Origin: Molossus alvarezi
Taxonomy: Eukaryota; Chordata; Mammalia; Chiroptera; Molossidae
Assembly: GCA_037176705.1 (NCBI GenBank)
Contig: CM073889.1
Coordinates: 53,189,596 to 53,253,595 of the forward strand
Length of the DNA stretch: 64,000 bases
Direction of reading: 5' to 3'
How positions within the stretch are numbered: position 1 is the first letter of the stretch; each line of letters starts with the position of its first letter. Below the pieces are notes generated by a model. It saw nothing but the letters and a program-made list of their open reading frames with translations. It searched no databases and was not told where the DNA came from. The translations under genes were made by a program, and so were the position numbers. Shown here in pieces: positions 52,218-63,820 of the stretch.

Positions 52218-54153
52218 AGTGATGTAGTTTAAACATTTGATGTGTACATCCAAGGAGAAATACATGAATGTGAAGACACTGACAATACCATGGGTGTTTC
52301 ACATTGCATTTCTCTGTGAGTTAGAACAAGAGGAGGGTTCTGGAGAAAAGGCACTTGTACAGTTGTCCTGGGTATCAATTTCAATTAGCTACCCACAAAT
52401 TACGCCCGGTTTGCGCGGCATAGTTTGCATTGGCGAGTTATCCACTGTTGCATGTAAATGCAGCTGACTGCCTTCTTTCCTATACGACAAGAAAGACAAT
52501 TTGTACGAGAAGAAGAGGTAACTTTCCAACATACTACTTTTCTTCCTTGGATATGAGTTGTTTGCCTGGAAGAGTCTACAAAGCATCTTGATACCAAATA
52601 CAGGCTGCGCTGCAGAAATGAAACATTTTGGTTAGAGCAGTGTTCAGGTCGTGGAAATCTATACCCTATTCAGTTCTACACACATTCTCTCCATGCGTTA
52701 CCAAATGAATCAGAGTCATGCCATGGATCCACGATACATTTCACTGTTTGTGCCGATTTCCACATTAACATAAGGTGTAGATACCTGTTTTCTGCAGAGA
52801 ATTGAATGTAAACCCTTGTCCTCAGTGTGAAATGCTGGAATTATCCCGTGGAAATGAATGATAACTCCCGAACTTATGCTTAAAATACCCTGTGACAGAT
52901 TCAACCTATTTCTTGATATCTGACAGAATCATCTCCATTATAACAAGGATTCCAAAGAGTTTCAGGCCTTTGAATAATGGTCCTGGATTCACATGTTTCA
53001 AGAGTATTTCCCAGAAGAACCTATGAAAATACAGTGGATAATCAAAGGTGTGCATCACTGGTGTTCTTTCTCTGCAGAATTATATAATTACATTCAGTTC
53101 AAGAGCAGCATGGAAACCTCAATATGGTGTAGTGGCAATTGGACTGTTCAGTGGCTCTCTGTCCTAAAAACAGTGTTCCCATTGACTAACTTCTTCACAT
53201 ACTGTCTAAATATGGTGAAGAAGATTCTTGGGCTATACCCACTTCACAAAACATGGAACCAACACTGGTGTTCTGTTCTGCAGATTATGTGTTAGAACAG
53301 TTGAGGAAAGTATTGATTCAAGGTAATGTGGCAACCTAACGTTTGCCTATGCCCTTAGACATACTTCTCACCAGAGATCGTTTCTAGGAGCGTTTATACA
53401 CACCAAACCGATTCCAAACGAACTGTGTTAGAACTCTGCAGTTCAGTTGAGGAAACTCACTTCCATGAAGCCTAGAGAGTGAGGCTTCTCCAACCATAAG
53501 CTGTTTTAGTTAAGTACCTAAGAAATGTCTGTTTGTTAAGGTGTAATCACACGAAAACCTAGCAGTGCACGTTTCTTTCTCTTGTTCCCTACACACAATT
53601 ACAAGACTTGCTGGTGCAGTCTCAGATGTCCTGAATCATGGGCAAAACTCTGTGAGAGCCAGGGGCAACATTCATTGGTGGCATGTTTAAACTTGGGAAA
53701 TTGAGTACCTTTGCAAGGAAAGTGTGTAGATACATGTTCTAGTAGGAAACTGATGGAATGATTGAATATTTCCATTTTGGGTCAGGAAATGCACAGATCT
53801 TGGCAAGAGTCATGTGAAACACTTGAATATAGACACTCTCCTCGTGGTGTGGAGAGATCCAGTCTTCTCCTGGAAAGAACAACTAGGACAGGGCACACTG
53901 ATGTGTAGAATCAAAAGTTATCCCCTTTTGTGTTCTGTGTTGGTAATGGTTTCCAAGATTGCATAGTTTTCAACAACATTTCTCAAGGCGATACTTGGAA
54001 TAAGTATGGTTTCTTCTGTAGCAGTTTGTTTCGCCTAATTCTTAGTCAGAACAGTGAACCAACCTAGGGTCTAGAATGAAATAATGGAAAGATTGATAAC
54101 TACTGGTGTTACACATGTGCCATTCTTGAAACAAAGCAACTGAACACATCTAA
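52218..54153 (+). repeat. Monomer 28, type B without the 4 bp deletion (1936 bp)
   Basis: Type B body, TGTTGG and GCATAGTTTTCAAC, but it retains TTAGTCAGAAC near 54043. In the other copies I checked, TGTTGG goes with the 4 bp deletion, so this is a recombinant or reconverted tail. Confidence 0.98.
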
Positions 54154-56088
54154 AGTGATGTAGTTTAAACATTTGATGTGTACATCCGAGGAGAAATACA
54201 TGAATGTGAAGACACTGACAATACCATGGGTGTTTCACATTGCATTTCTCTGTGAGTTAGAACAAGAGGAGGGTTCTGGACAAAAGGCACTTGTACTGTT
54301 GTCCTGGGTATCAATTTCAATTAGCTACCCACAAATTATGCCCGGGTTGCGCGGCATAGTTTCCATTGGAGAGTTATCCAGTGTTGCATGTAAATGCAGC
54401 TGACTGCCTTCTTTCCTATACGACAAGAAAGACAATTTGTACGAGAAGAAGAGGTAACTTTTCAACATACTACTTTTCTTCCTTGGATATGAGTTGTTTG
54501 CCTGGAAGAGTCTACAAAGCATCTCGATAGCAAATACAGGCTGCGCTGCAGAAATGAAACATTTTGGTTAGAGCAGTGTTCAGGTCGTGGAAATCTATAC
54601 CCTATTCAGTTCTACACACATTCTCTCCATGCGTTACCAAATGAATCAGAGTCATGCCATGGATCCACGATACATTTCACTGTTTGTGCCGATTTCCACA
54701 TTAACATAAGGTGTAGATACCTGTTTTCTGCAGAGAATTGAATGTAAACCCTTGTCCTCAGTGTGAAATGCTGGAATTATCCCGTGGAAATGAATGATAA
54801 CTCCCGAACTTATGCTTAAAATACCCTGTGACAGATTCAACCTATTTCTTGATATCTGACAGAATCATCTCCATTATAACAAGGATTCCAAAGAGTTTCA
54901 GGCCTTTGAATAATGGTACTGGATTCACATGTTTCAAGAGTATTTCCCAGAAGAACCTATGAAAATACAGTGGATAATCAAAGGTGTGCATCACTGCTGT
55001 TCTTTCTCTGCAGAATTATATAATTACATTCAGTTCAAGAGCACCATGGAAACCTCAATATGGTGTAGTGGCAATTGGACTGTTCAGTGGCTCTCTGTCC
55101 TAAAAACAGTGTTCCCATTGACTAACTTCTTCACATACTGTCTAAATATGGTGAAGAAGATTCTTGGGCTATACCCACTTCACAAAACATGGAACCAACA
55201 CTGGTGTTCTGTTCTGCAGATTATGTGTTAGAACAGTTGAGGAAAGTATAGATTCAAGGTAATTTGGCAACATAACGTTTGCCTATGCCCTTAGACATAC
55301 TTCTCACCAGAGATCGTTTCTAGGAGCGTTTATACACACCAAACCGATTCCAAACGAACTGTGTTAGAACTCTGCAGTTCAGTTGAGGAAACTCACTTCC
55401 ATGAAGCCTAGAGAGTGAGGCTTCTCCAACCATAAGCTGTTTTGGTTAAGTACCTAAGAAATGTCTGTTTGTTAAGGTGTAATCACACGAAAACCTAGCA
55501 GTGCACGTTTCTTTCTCTTGTTCCCTACACACAATTACAAGACTTGCTGGTGCAGTCTCAGATATCCTGAATTATGGGCAAAACTCTGTGAGAGCCAGGG
55601 GCAACATTCATTGGTGGCATGTTTAAACTTGGGAAATTGAGTACCTTTGCAAGGAAAGTGTGTAGATACATGTTCTAGTAGGAAACTGATGGAATGATTG
55701 AATATTTCCATTTTGGGTCAGGAAATGCACAGATCTTGGCAAGAGTCATGTGAAACACTTGAATATAGACACTCTCCTCGTGGTGTGGAGAGATCCAGTC
55801 TTCTCCTGGAAAGAACAACTAGGACAGGGCACACTGATGTGTAGAATCAAAAGTTATCCCCTTTTGTGTTCTGTGCTGGTAATGGTTTCCAAGATTGCAC
55901 AGTTTTCTACAACATTTCTCAAGGCGATACTTGGAATAAGTATGGTTTCTTCTGTAGCAGTTTGTTTCGCCTAATTCTTAGTCAGAACAGTGAACCAACC
56001 TAGGGACTAGAATGAAATAATGGAAAGATTGATAACTACTGGTGTTACACATGTGCCATTCTTGAAAAAAGCAACTGAACACATCTAA
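54154..56088 (+). repeat. Monomer 29, type A (1935 bp)
   Basis: Type A markers as in M22 with private GTTTCCATTGG near 54361 and GGTACTGG near 54917. Confidence 0.98.
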
Positions 56089-58020
56089 AGTGATGTAGTT
56101 TAAACATTTGATGTGTACATCCAAGGAGAAATACATGAATGTGAAGACACTGACAATACCATGGGTGTTTCACATTGCATTTCTCTGTGAGTTAGAACAA
56201 GAGGAGGGTTCTGGAGAAAAGGCACTTGTACAGTTGTCCTGGGTATCAATTTCAATTAGCTACCCACAAATTACGCCCGGTTTGCGCGGCATAGTTTGCA
56301 TTGGCGAGTTATCCACTGTTGCATGTAAATGCAGCTGACTGCCTTCTTTCCTATACGACAAGAAAGACAATTTGTACGAGAAGAAGAGGTAACTTTCCAA
56401 CATACTACTTTTCTTCCTTGGATATGAGTTGTTTGCCTGGAAGAGTCTACAAAGCATCTTGATACCAAATACAGGCTGCGCTGCAGAAATGAAACATTTT
56501 GGTTAGAGCAGTGTTCAGGTCGTGGAAATCTATACCCTATTCAGTTCTACACACATTCTCTCCATGCGTTACCAAATGAATCAGAGTCATGCCATGGATC
56601 CACGATACATTTCACTGTTTGTGCCGATTTCCACATTAACATAAGGTGTAGATACCTGTTTTCTGCAGAGAATTGAATGTAAACCCTTGTCCTCAGTGTG
56701 AAATGCTGGAATTATCCCGTGGAAATGAATGATAACTCCCGAACTTATGCTTAAAATACCCTGTGACAGATTCAACCTATTTCTTGATATCTGACAGAAT
56801 CATCTCCATTATAACAAGGATTCCAAAGAGTTTCAGGCCTTTGAATAATGGTCCTGGATTCACATGTTTCAAGAGTATTTCCCAGAAGAACCTATGAAAA
56901 TACAGTGGATAATCAAAGGTGTGCATCACTGGTGTTCTTTCTCTGCAGAATTATATAATTACATTCAGTTCAAGAGCAGCATGGAAACCTCAATATGGTG
57001 TAGTGGCAATTGGACTGTTCAGTGGCTCTCTGTCCTAAAAACAGTGTTCCCATTGACTAACTTCTTCACATACTGTCTAAATATGGTGAAGAAGATTCTT
57101 GGGCTATACCCACTTCACAAAACATGGAACCAACACTGGTGTTCTGTTCTGCAGATTATGTGTTAGAACAGTTGAGGAAAGTATTGATTCAAGGTAATGT
57201 GGCAACCTAACGTTTGCCTATGCCCTTAGACATACTTCTCACCAGAGATCGTTTCTAGGAGCGTTTATACACACCAAACCGATTCCAAACGAACTGTGTT
57301 AGAACTCTGCAGTTCAGTTGAGGAAACTCACTTCCATGAAGCCTAGAGAGTGAGGCTTCTCCAACCATAAGCTGTTTTAGTTAAGTACCTAAGAAATGTC
57401 TGTTTGTTAAGGTGTAATCACACGAAAACCTAGCAGTGCACGTTTCTTTCTCTTGTTCCCTACACACAATTACAAGACTTGCTGGTGCAGTCTCAGATGT
57501 CCTGAATCATGGGCAAAACTCTGTGAGAGCCAGGGGCAACATTCATTGGTGGCATGTTTAAACTTGGGAAATTGAGTACCTTTGCAAGGAAAGTGTGTAG
57601 ATACATGTTCTAGTAGGAAACTGATGGAATGATTGAATATTTCCATTTTGGGTCAGGAAATGCACAGATCTTGGCAAGAGTCATGTGAAACACTTGAATA
57701 TAGACACTCTCCTCGTGGTGTGGAGAGATCCAGTCTTCTCCTGGAAAGAACAACTAGGACAGGGCACACTGATGTGTAGAATCAAAAGTTATCCCCTTTT
57801 GTGTTCTGTGTTGGTAATGGTTTCCAAGATTGCATAGTTTTCAACAACATTTCTCAAGGCGATACTTGGAATAAGTATGGTTTCTTCTGTAGCAGTTTGT
57901 TTCGCCTAATTCTTAGAACAGTGAACCAACCTAGGGTCTAGAATGAAATAATGGAAAGATTGATAACTACTGGTGTTACACATGTGCCATTCTTGAAACA
58001 AAGCAACTGAACACATCTAA
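56089..58020 (+). repeat. Monomer 30, type B (1932 bp)
   Basis: Type B markers, 4 bp deletion, tail GAAACAAAGCAAC, as in M24 and M26. Confidence 0.98.
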
Positions 58021-59956
58021 AGTGATGTAGTTTAAACATTTGATGTGTACATCCGAGGAGAAATACATGAATGTGAAGACACTGACAATACCATGGGTGT
58101 TTCACATTGCATTTCTCTGTGAGTTAGAACAAGAGGAGGGTTCTGGACAAAAGGCACTTGTACTGTTGTCCTGGGTATCAATTTCAATTAGCTACCCACA
58201 AATTATGCCCGGGTTGCGCGGCATAGTTTGCATTGGAGAGTTATCCAGTGTTGCATGTAAATGCAGCTGACTGCCTTCTTTCCTATACGACAAGAAAGAC
58301 AATTTGTACGAGAAGAAGAGGTAACTTTTCAACATACTACTTTTCTTCCTTGGATATGAGTTGTTTGCCTGGAAGAGTCTACAAAGCATCTCGATAGCAA
58401 ATACAGGCTGCGCTGCAGAAATGAAACATTTTGGTTAGAGCAGTGTTCAGGTCGTGGAAATCTATACCCTATTCAGTTCTACACACATTCTCTCCATGCG
58501 TTACCAAATGAATCAGAGTCATGCCATGGATCCACGATACATTTCACTGTTTGTGCCGATTTCCACATTAACATAAGGTGTAGATACCTGTTTTCTGCAG
58601 AGAATTGAATGTAAACCCTTGTCCTCAGTGTGAAATGCTGGAATTATCCCGTGGAAATGAATGATAACTCCCGAACTTATGCTTAAAATACCCTGTGACA
58701 GATTCAACCTATTTCTTGATATCTGACAGAATCATCTCCATTATAACAAGGATTCCAAAGAGTTTCAGGCCTTTGAATAATGGTCCTGGATTCACATGTT
58801 TCAAGAGTATTTCCCAGAAGAACCTATGAAAATACAGTGGATAATCAAAGGTGTGCATCACTGCTGTTCTTTCTCTGCAGAATTATATAATTACATTCAG
58901 TTCAAGAGCACCATGGAAACCTCAATATGGTGTAGTGGCAATTGGACTGTTCAGTGGCTCTCTGTCCTAAAAACAGTGTTCCCATTGACTAACTTCTTCA
59001 CATACTGTCTAAATATGGTGAAGAAGATTCTTGGGCTATACCCACTTCACAAAACATGGAACCAACACTGGTGTTCTGTTCTGCAGATTATGTGTTAGAA
59101 CAGTTGAGGAAAGTATTGATTCAAGGTAATGTGGCAACCTAACCTTTGCCTATGCCCTTAGACATACTTCTCACCAGAGATCGTTTCTAGGAGCGTTTAT
59201 ACACACCAAACCGATTCCAAACGAACTGTGTTAGAACTCTGCAGTTCAGTTGAGGAAACTCACTTCCATGAAGCCTAGAGAGTGAGGCTTCTCCAACCAT
59301 AAGCTGTTTTGGTTAAGTACCTAAGAAATGTCTGTTTGTTAAGGTGTAATCACACGAAAACCTAGCAGTGCACGTTTCTTTCTCTTGTTCCCTACACACA
59401 ATTACAAGACTTGCTGGTGCAGTCTCAGATATCCTGAATTATGGGCAAAACTCTGTGAGAGCCAGGGGCAACATTCATTGGTGGCATGTTTAAACTTGGG
59501 AAATTGAGTACCTTTGCAAGGAAAGTGTGTAGATACATGTTCTAGTAGGAAACTGATGGAATGATTGAATATTTCCATTTTGGGTCAGGAAATGCACAGA
59601 TCTTGGCAAGAGTCATGTGAAACACTTGAATATAGACACTCTCCTCGTGGTGTGGAGAGATCCAGTCTTCTCCTGGAAAGAACAACTAGGACAGGGCACA
59701 CTGATGTGTAGAATCAAAAGTTATCCCCTTTTGTGTTCTGTGCTGGTAATGGTTTCCAAGATTGCATAGTTTTCAACAACATTTCTCAAGGCGATACTTG
59801 GAATAAGTATGGTTTCTTCTGTAGCAGTTTGTTTCGCCTAATTCTTAGTCAGAACAGTGAACCAACCTAGGGTCTAGAATGAAATAATGGAAAGATTGAT
59901 AACTACTGGTGTTACACATGTGCCATTCTTGAAACAAAGCCACTGAACACATCTAA
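58021..59956 (+). repeat. Monomer 31, A/M19 chimera (1936 bp)
   Basis: Type A through AGCACCATGG (58,911) and CATACTG (59,003). It then has GTATTGATTC (59,117), AACCTAACCTTTG and GAAACAAAGCCAC exactly as in M19. It marks the left junction of the 12-monomer duplication. Confidence 0.98.
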
Positions 59957-61891
59957 AGTGATGTAGTTTAAACATTTGATGTGTACATCCAAGGAGAAAT
60001 ACATGAATGTGAAGACACTGACAATACCATGGGTGTTTCACATTGCATTTCTCTGTGAGTTAGAACAAGAGGAGGGTTCTGGAGAAAAGGCACTTGTACA
60101 GTTGACCTGGGTATCAATTTCAATTGGCTACCCACAAATTATGCCCGGTTTGCGCGGCATAGTTTGCATTGGAGAGTTATCCAGTGTTGCATGTAAATGC
60201 AGCTGACTGCCTTCTTTCCTATACGACAAGAAAGACAATTTGTACGAGAAGAAGAGGTAACTTTCCAACATACTACTTTTCTTCCTTGGATATGAGTTGT
60301 TTGCCTGGAAGAGTCTACAAAGCATCTCGATACCAAATACAGGCTGCGCTGCAGAAATGAAACATTTTGGTTAGAGCAGTGTTCAGGTCCTGGAAATCTA
60401 TACCCTATTCAGTTCTACACACATTCTCTCCATGCGTTACCAAATGAATCAGAGTCATGCCATGGATCCACGATACATTTCACTGTTTGTGCCGATTTCC
60501 ACATTAACATAAGGTGTAGATACCTGTTTTCTGCAGAGAAATGAATGTAAACCCTTGTCCTGAGTGTGAAATGCTGGAATTATCCCGTGGAAATGAATGA
60601 TAACTCCCGAACTTATGCTTAAAATACCCTGTGACAGATTCAACCTATTTCTTGATATCTGACAGAATCATCTCCATTATAACAAGGATTCCAAAGAGTT
60701 TCAGGCCTTTGAATAATGGTCCTGGATTCACATGTTTCAAGAGTATCTCCCAGAAGAACCTATGAAAATACAGTGGATAATCAAAGGTGTGCATCACTGG
60801 TGTTCTTTCTCTGCAGAATTATATAATTACATTCAGTTCAAGAGCAGCATGGAAACCTCAATATGGTGTAGTGGCAATTGGACTGTTCAGTGGCTCTCTG
60901 TCCTAAAAACAGTGTTCCCATTGACTAACTTCTTCACATACTGTCTAAATATGGTGAAGAAGATTCTTGGGCTATACCCACTTCACAAAACATGGAACCA
61001 ACACTGGTGTTCTGTTCTGCAGATTATGTGTTAGAACAGTTGAGGAAAGTATTGATTCAAGGTAATGTGGCAACCTAACGTTTGCCTATGCCCTTAGACA
61101 TACTTCTCACCAGAGATCGTTTCTAGGAGCGTTTATACACACCAAACCGATTCCAAACGAACTGTGTTAGAACTCTGCAGTTCAGTTGAGGAAACTCACT
61201 TCCATGAAGCCTAGAGAGTGAGGCTTCTCCAACCATAAGCTGTTTTGGTTAAGTACCTAAGAAATGTCTGTTTGTTAAGGTGTAATCACACGAAAACCTA
61301 GCAGTGCACGTTTCTTTCTCTTGTTCCCTACACAAAATTACAAGACTTGCTTGTGCAGTCTCAGATATCCTGAATTATGGGCAAAACTCTGTGAGAGCCA
61401 GGGGCAACATTCATTGGTGGCATGTTTAAACTTGGGAAATTGAGTACCTTTGCAAGGAAAGTGTGTAGATACATGTTCTAGTAGGAAACTGATGGAATGA
61501 TTGAATATTTCCATTTTGGGTCAGGAAATGCACAGATCTTGGCAAGAGTCATGTGAAACACTTGAATATAGACACTCTCCTCGTGGTGTGGAGAGATCCA
61601 GTCTTCTCCAGGAAAGAACAACTAGGACAGGGCACACTGATGTGTAGAATCAAAAGTTATCCCCTTTTGTGTTCTGTGCTGGTAATGGTTTCCAAGATTG
61701 CACAGTTTTCTACAACATTTCTCAAGGCGATACTTGGAATAAGTATGGTTTCTTCTGTAGCAGTTTGTTTCGCCTAATTCTTAGTCAGAACAGTGAACCA
61801 ACCTAGGGTCTAGAATGAAATAATGGAAAGATTGATAACTACTGGTGTTACACATGTGCCATTCTTGAAAAAAGCAACTGAACACATCTAA
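59957..61891 (+). repeat. Monomer 32, type C head (1935 bp), copy of monomer 20
   Basis: Carries all the rare M20 alleles: GAGAAATGAATG, AGTATCTCCC, ACACAAAATTAC, TTGCTTGTGC and CTCCAGGAAAG. Confidence 0.98.
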
Positions 61892-63820
61892 AGTGATGTA
61901 GTTTAAACATTTGATGTGTACATCCAAGGAGAAATACATGAATGTGAAGACACTGACAATACCATGGGTGTTTCACATTGCATTTCTCTGTGAGTTAGAA
62001 CAAGAGGAGGGTTCTGGAGAAAAGGCACTTGTACAGTTGTCCTGGGTATCAATTTCAATTAGCTACCCACAAATTACGCCCGGTTTGCGCGGCATAGTTT
62101 GCATTGGCGAGTTATCCACTGTTGCATGTAAATGCAGCTGACTGCCTTCTTTCCTATACGACAAGAAAGACAATTTGTACGAGAAGAAGAGGTAACTTTC
62201 CAACATACTATTTTTCTTCCTTGGATATGAGTTGTTTGCCTGGAAGAGTCTACAAAGCATCTCGATACCAAATACAGGCTGCGCTGCAGAAATGAAACAT
62301 TTTGGTTAGAGCAGTGTTCAGGTCGTGGAAATCTATACCCTATTCAGTTCTACACACATTCTCTCCATGCGTTACCAAATGAATCAGAGTCATGCCATGG
62401 ATCCACGATACATTTCACTGTTTGTGCCGATTTCCACATTAACATAAGGTGTAGATACCTGTTTTCTGCAGAGAATTGAATGTAAACCCTTGTCCTCAGT
62501 GTGAAATGCTGGAATTATCCCGTGGAAATGAATGATAACTCCCGAACTTATGCTTAAAATACCCTGTGACAGATTCAACCTATTTCTTGATATCTGACAG
62601 AATCATCTCCATTATAACAAGGATTCCAAAGAGTTTCAGGCCTTTGAATAATGGTCCTGGATTCACATGTTTCAAGAGTATTTCCCAGAAGAACCTATGA
62701 AAATACAGTGGATAATCAAAGGTGTGCATCACTGGTGTTCTTTCTCTGCAGAATTATATAATTACATTCAGTTCAAGAGCAGCATGGAAACCTCAATATG
62801 GTGTAGTGGCAATTGGACTGTTCAGTGGCTCTCTGTCCTAAAAACAGTGTTCCCATTGACTAACTTCTTCACATACTGTCTAAATATGGTGAAGAAGATT
62901 CTTGGGCTATACCCACTTCACAAAACATGGAACCAACACTGGTGTTCTGTTCTGCAGATTATGTGTTAGAACAGTTGAGGAAAGTATTGATTCAAGGTAA
63001 TGTGGCAACCTAACGTTTGCCTATGCCCTTAGACATACTTCTCACCAGAGATCGTTTCTAGGAGCGGTTATACACACCAAACCGATTCCAAACGAACTGT
63101 GTTAGAACTGTGTTCAGTTGAGGAAACTCACTTCCATGAAGCCTAGAGAGTGAGGCTTCTCCAACCATAAGCTGTTTTAGTTAAGTACCTAAGAAATGTC
63201 TGTTTGTTAAGGTGTAATCACACCAAAACCTAGCAGTGCACGTTTCTTTCTCTTGTTCCCTACACACAATTACAAGAGTTGCTGGTGCAGTCTCAGATGT
63301 CCTGAATTATGGGCAAAACTCTGTGAGAGCCAGGGGCAACATTCATTGGTGGCATGTTTAAACTTGGGAAATTGAGTACCTTTGCAAGGAAAGTGTGTAG
63401 ATACATGTTCTAGTAGGAAACTGATGGAATGATTGAATATTTCCATTTTGGGTCAGGAAATGCACAGATCTTGGCAAGATACATGTGAAACACTTGAATA
63501 TAGACACTCTCCTCGTGGTGTGGAGAGATCCAGTCTTCTCCTGGAAAGAACAACTAGGACAGGGCACACTGATGTGTAGAATCAAAAGTTATCCCCTTTT
63601 GTGTTCTGTGTTGGTAATGGTTTCCAAGATTGCATAGTTTTCAACAACATTTCTCAAGGCGATACTTGGAATAAGTATGGTTTCTTCTGTAGCAGTTTGT
63701 TTCGCCTAATTCTTAGAACAGTGAACCAACCTAGGGTCTAGAATGAAATAATGGAAAGATTGATAACTACTGGTGTTACACATGTGCCATTCTTGAAACA
63801 AAGCAACTGAACACATCTAA
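61892..63820 (+). repeat. Monomer 33, type B (1929 bp), copy of monomer 21
   Basis: Carries all the rare M21 alleles: ACTATTTTTC, AGCGGTTAT, CACCAAAACC, AGAGTTGCTGG, AAGATACATG, plus both deletions. Confidence 0.98.

Larger units (their letters stand above)
40617..59003 (+). repeat. Alternating A/B dimer region (M22 to M31)
   Basis: By tail type the order is A, A(B body), B, A, B, A(mosaic), B, A, B, A. The basic unit is therefore an A-B dimer of about 3,867 bp, best seen at M29-M30 and M25-M26. M23 breaks the alternation as an extra monomer, and M27 is an A position largely overwritten by B sequence. Confidence 0.8.
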
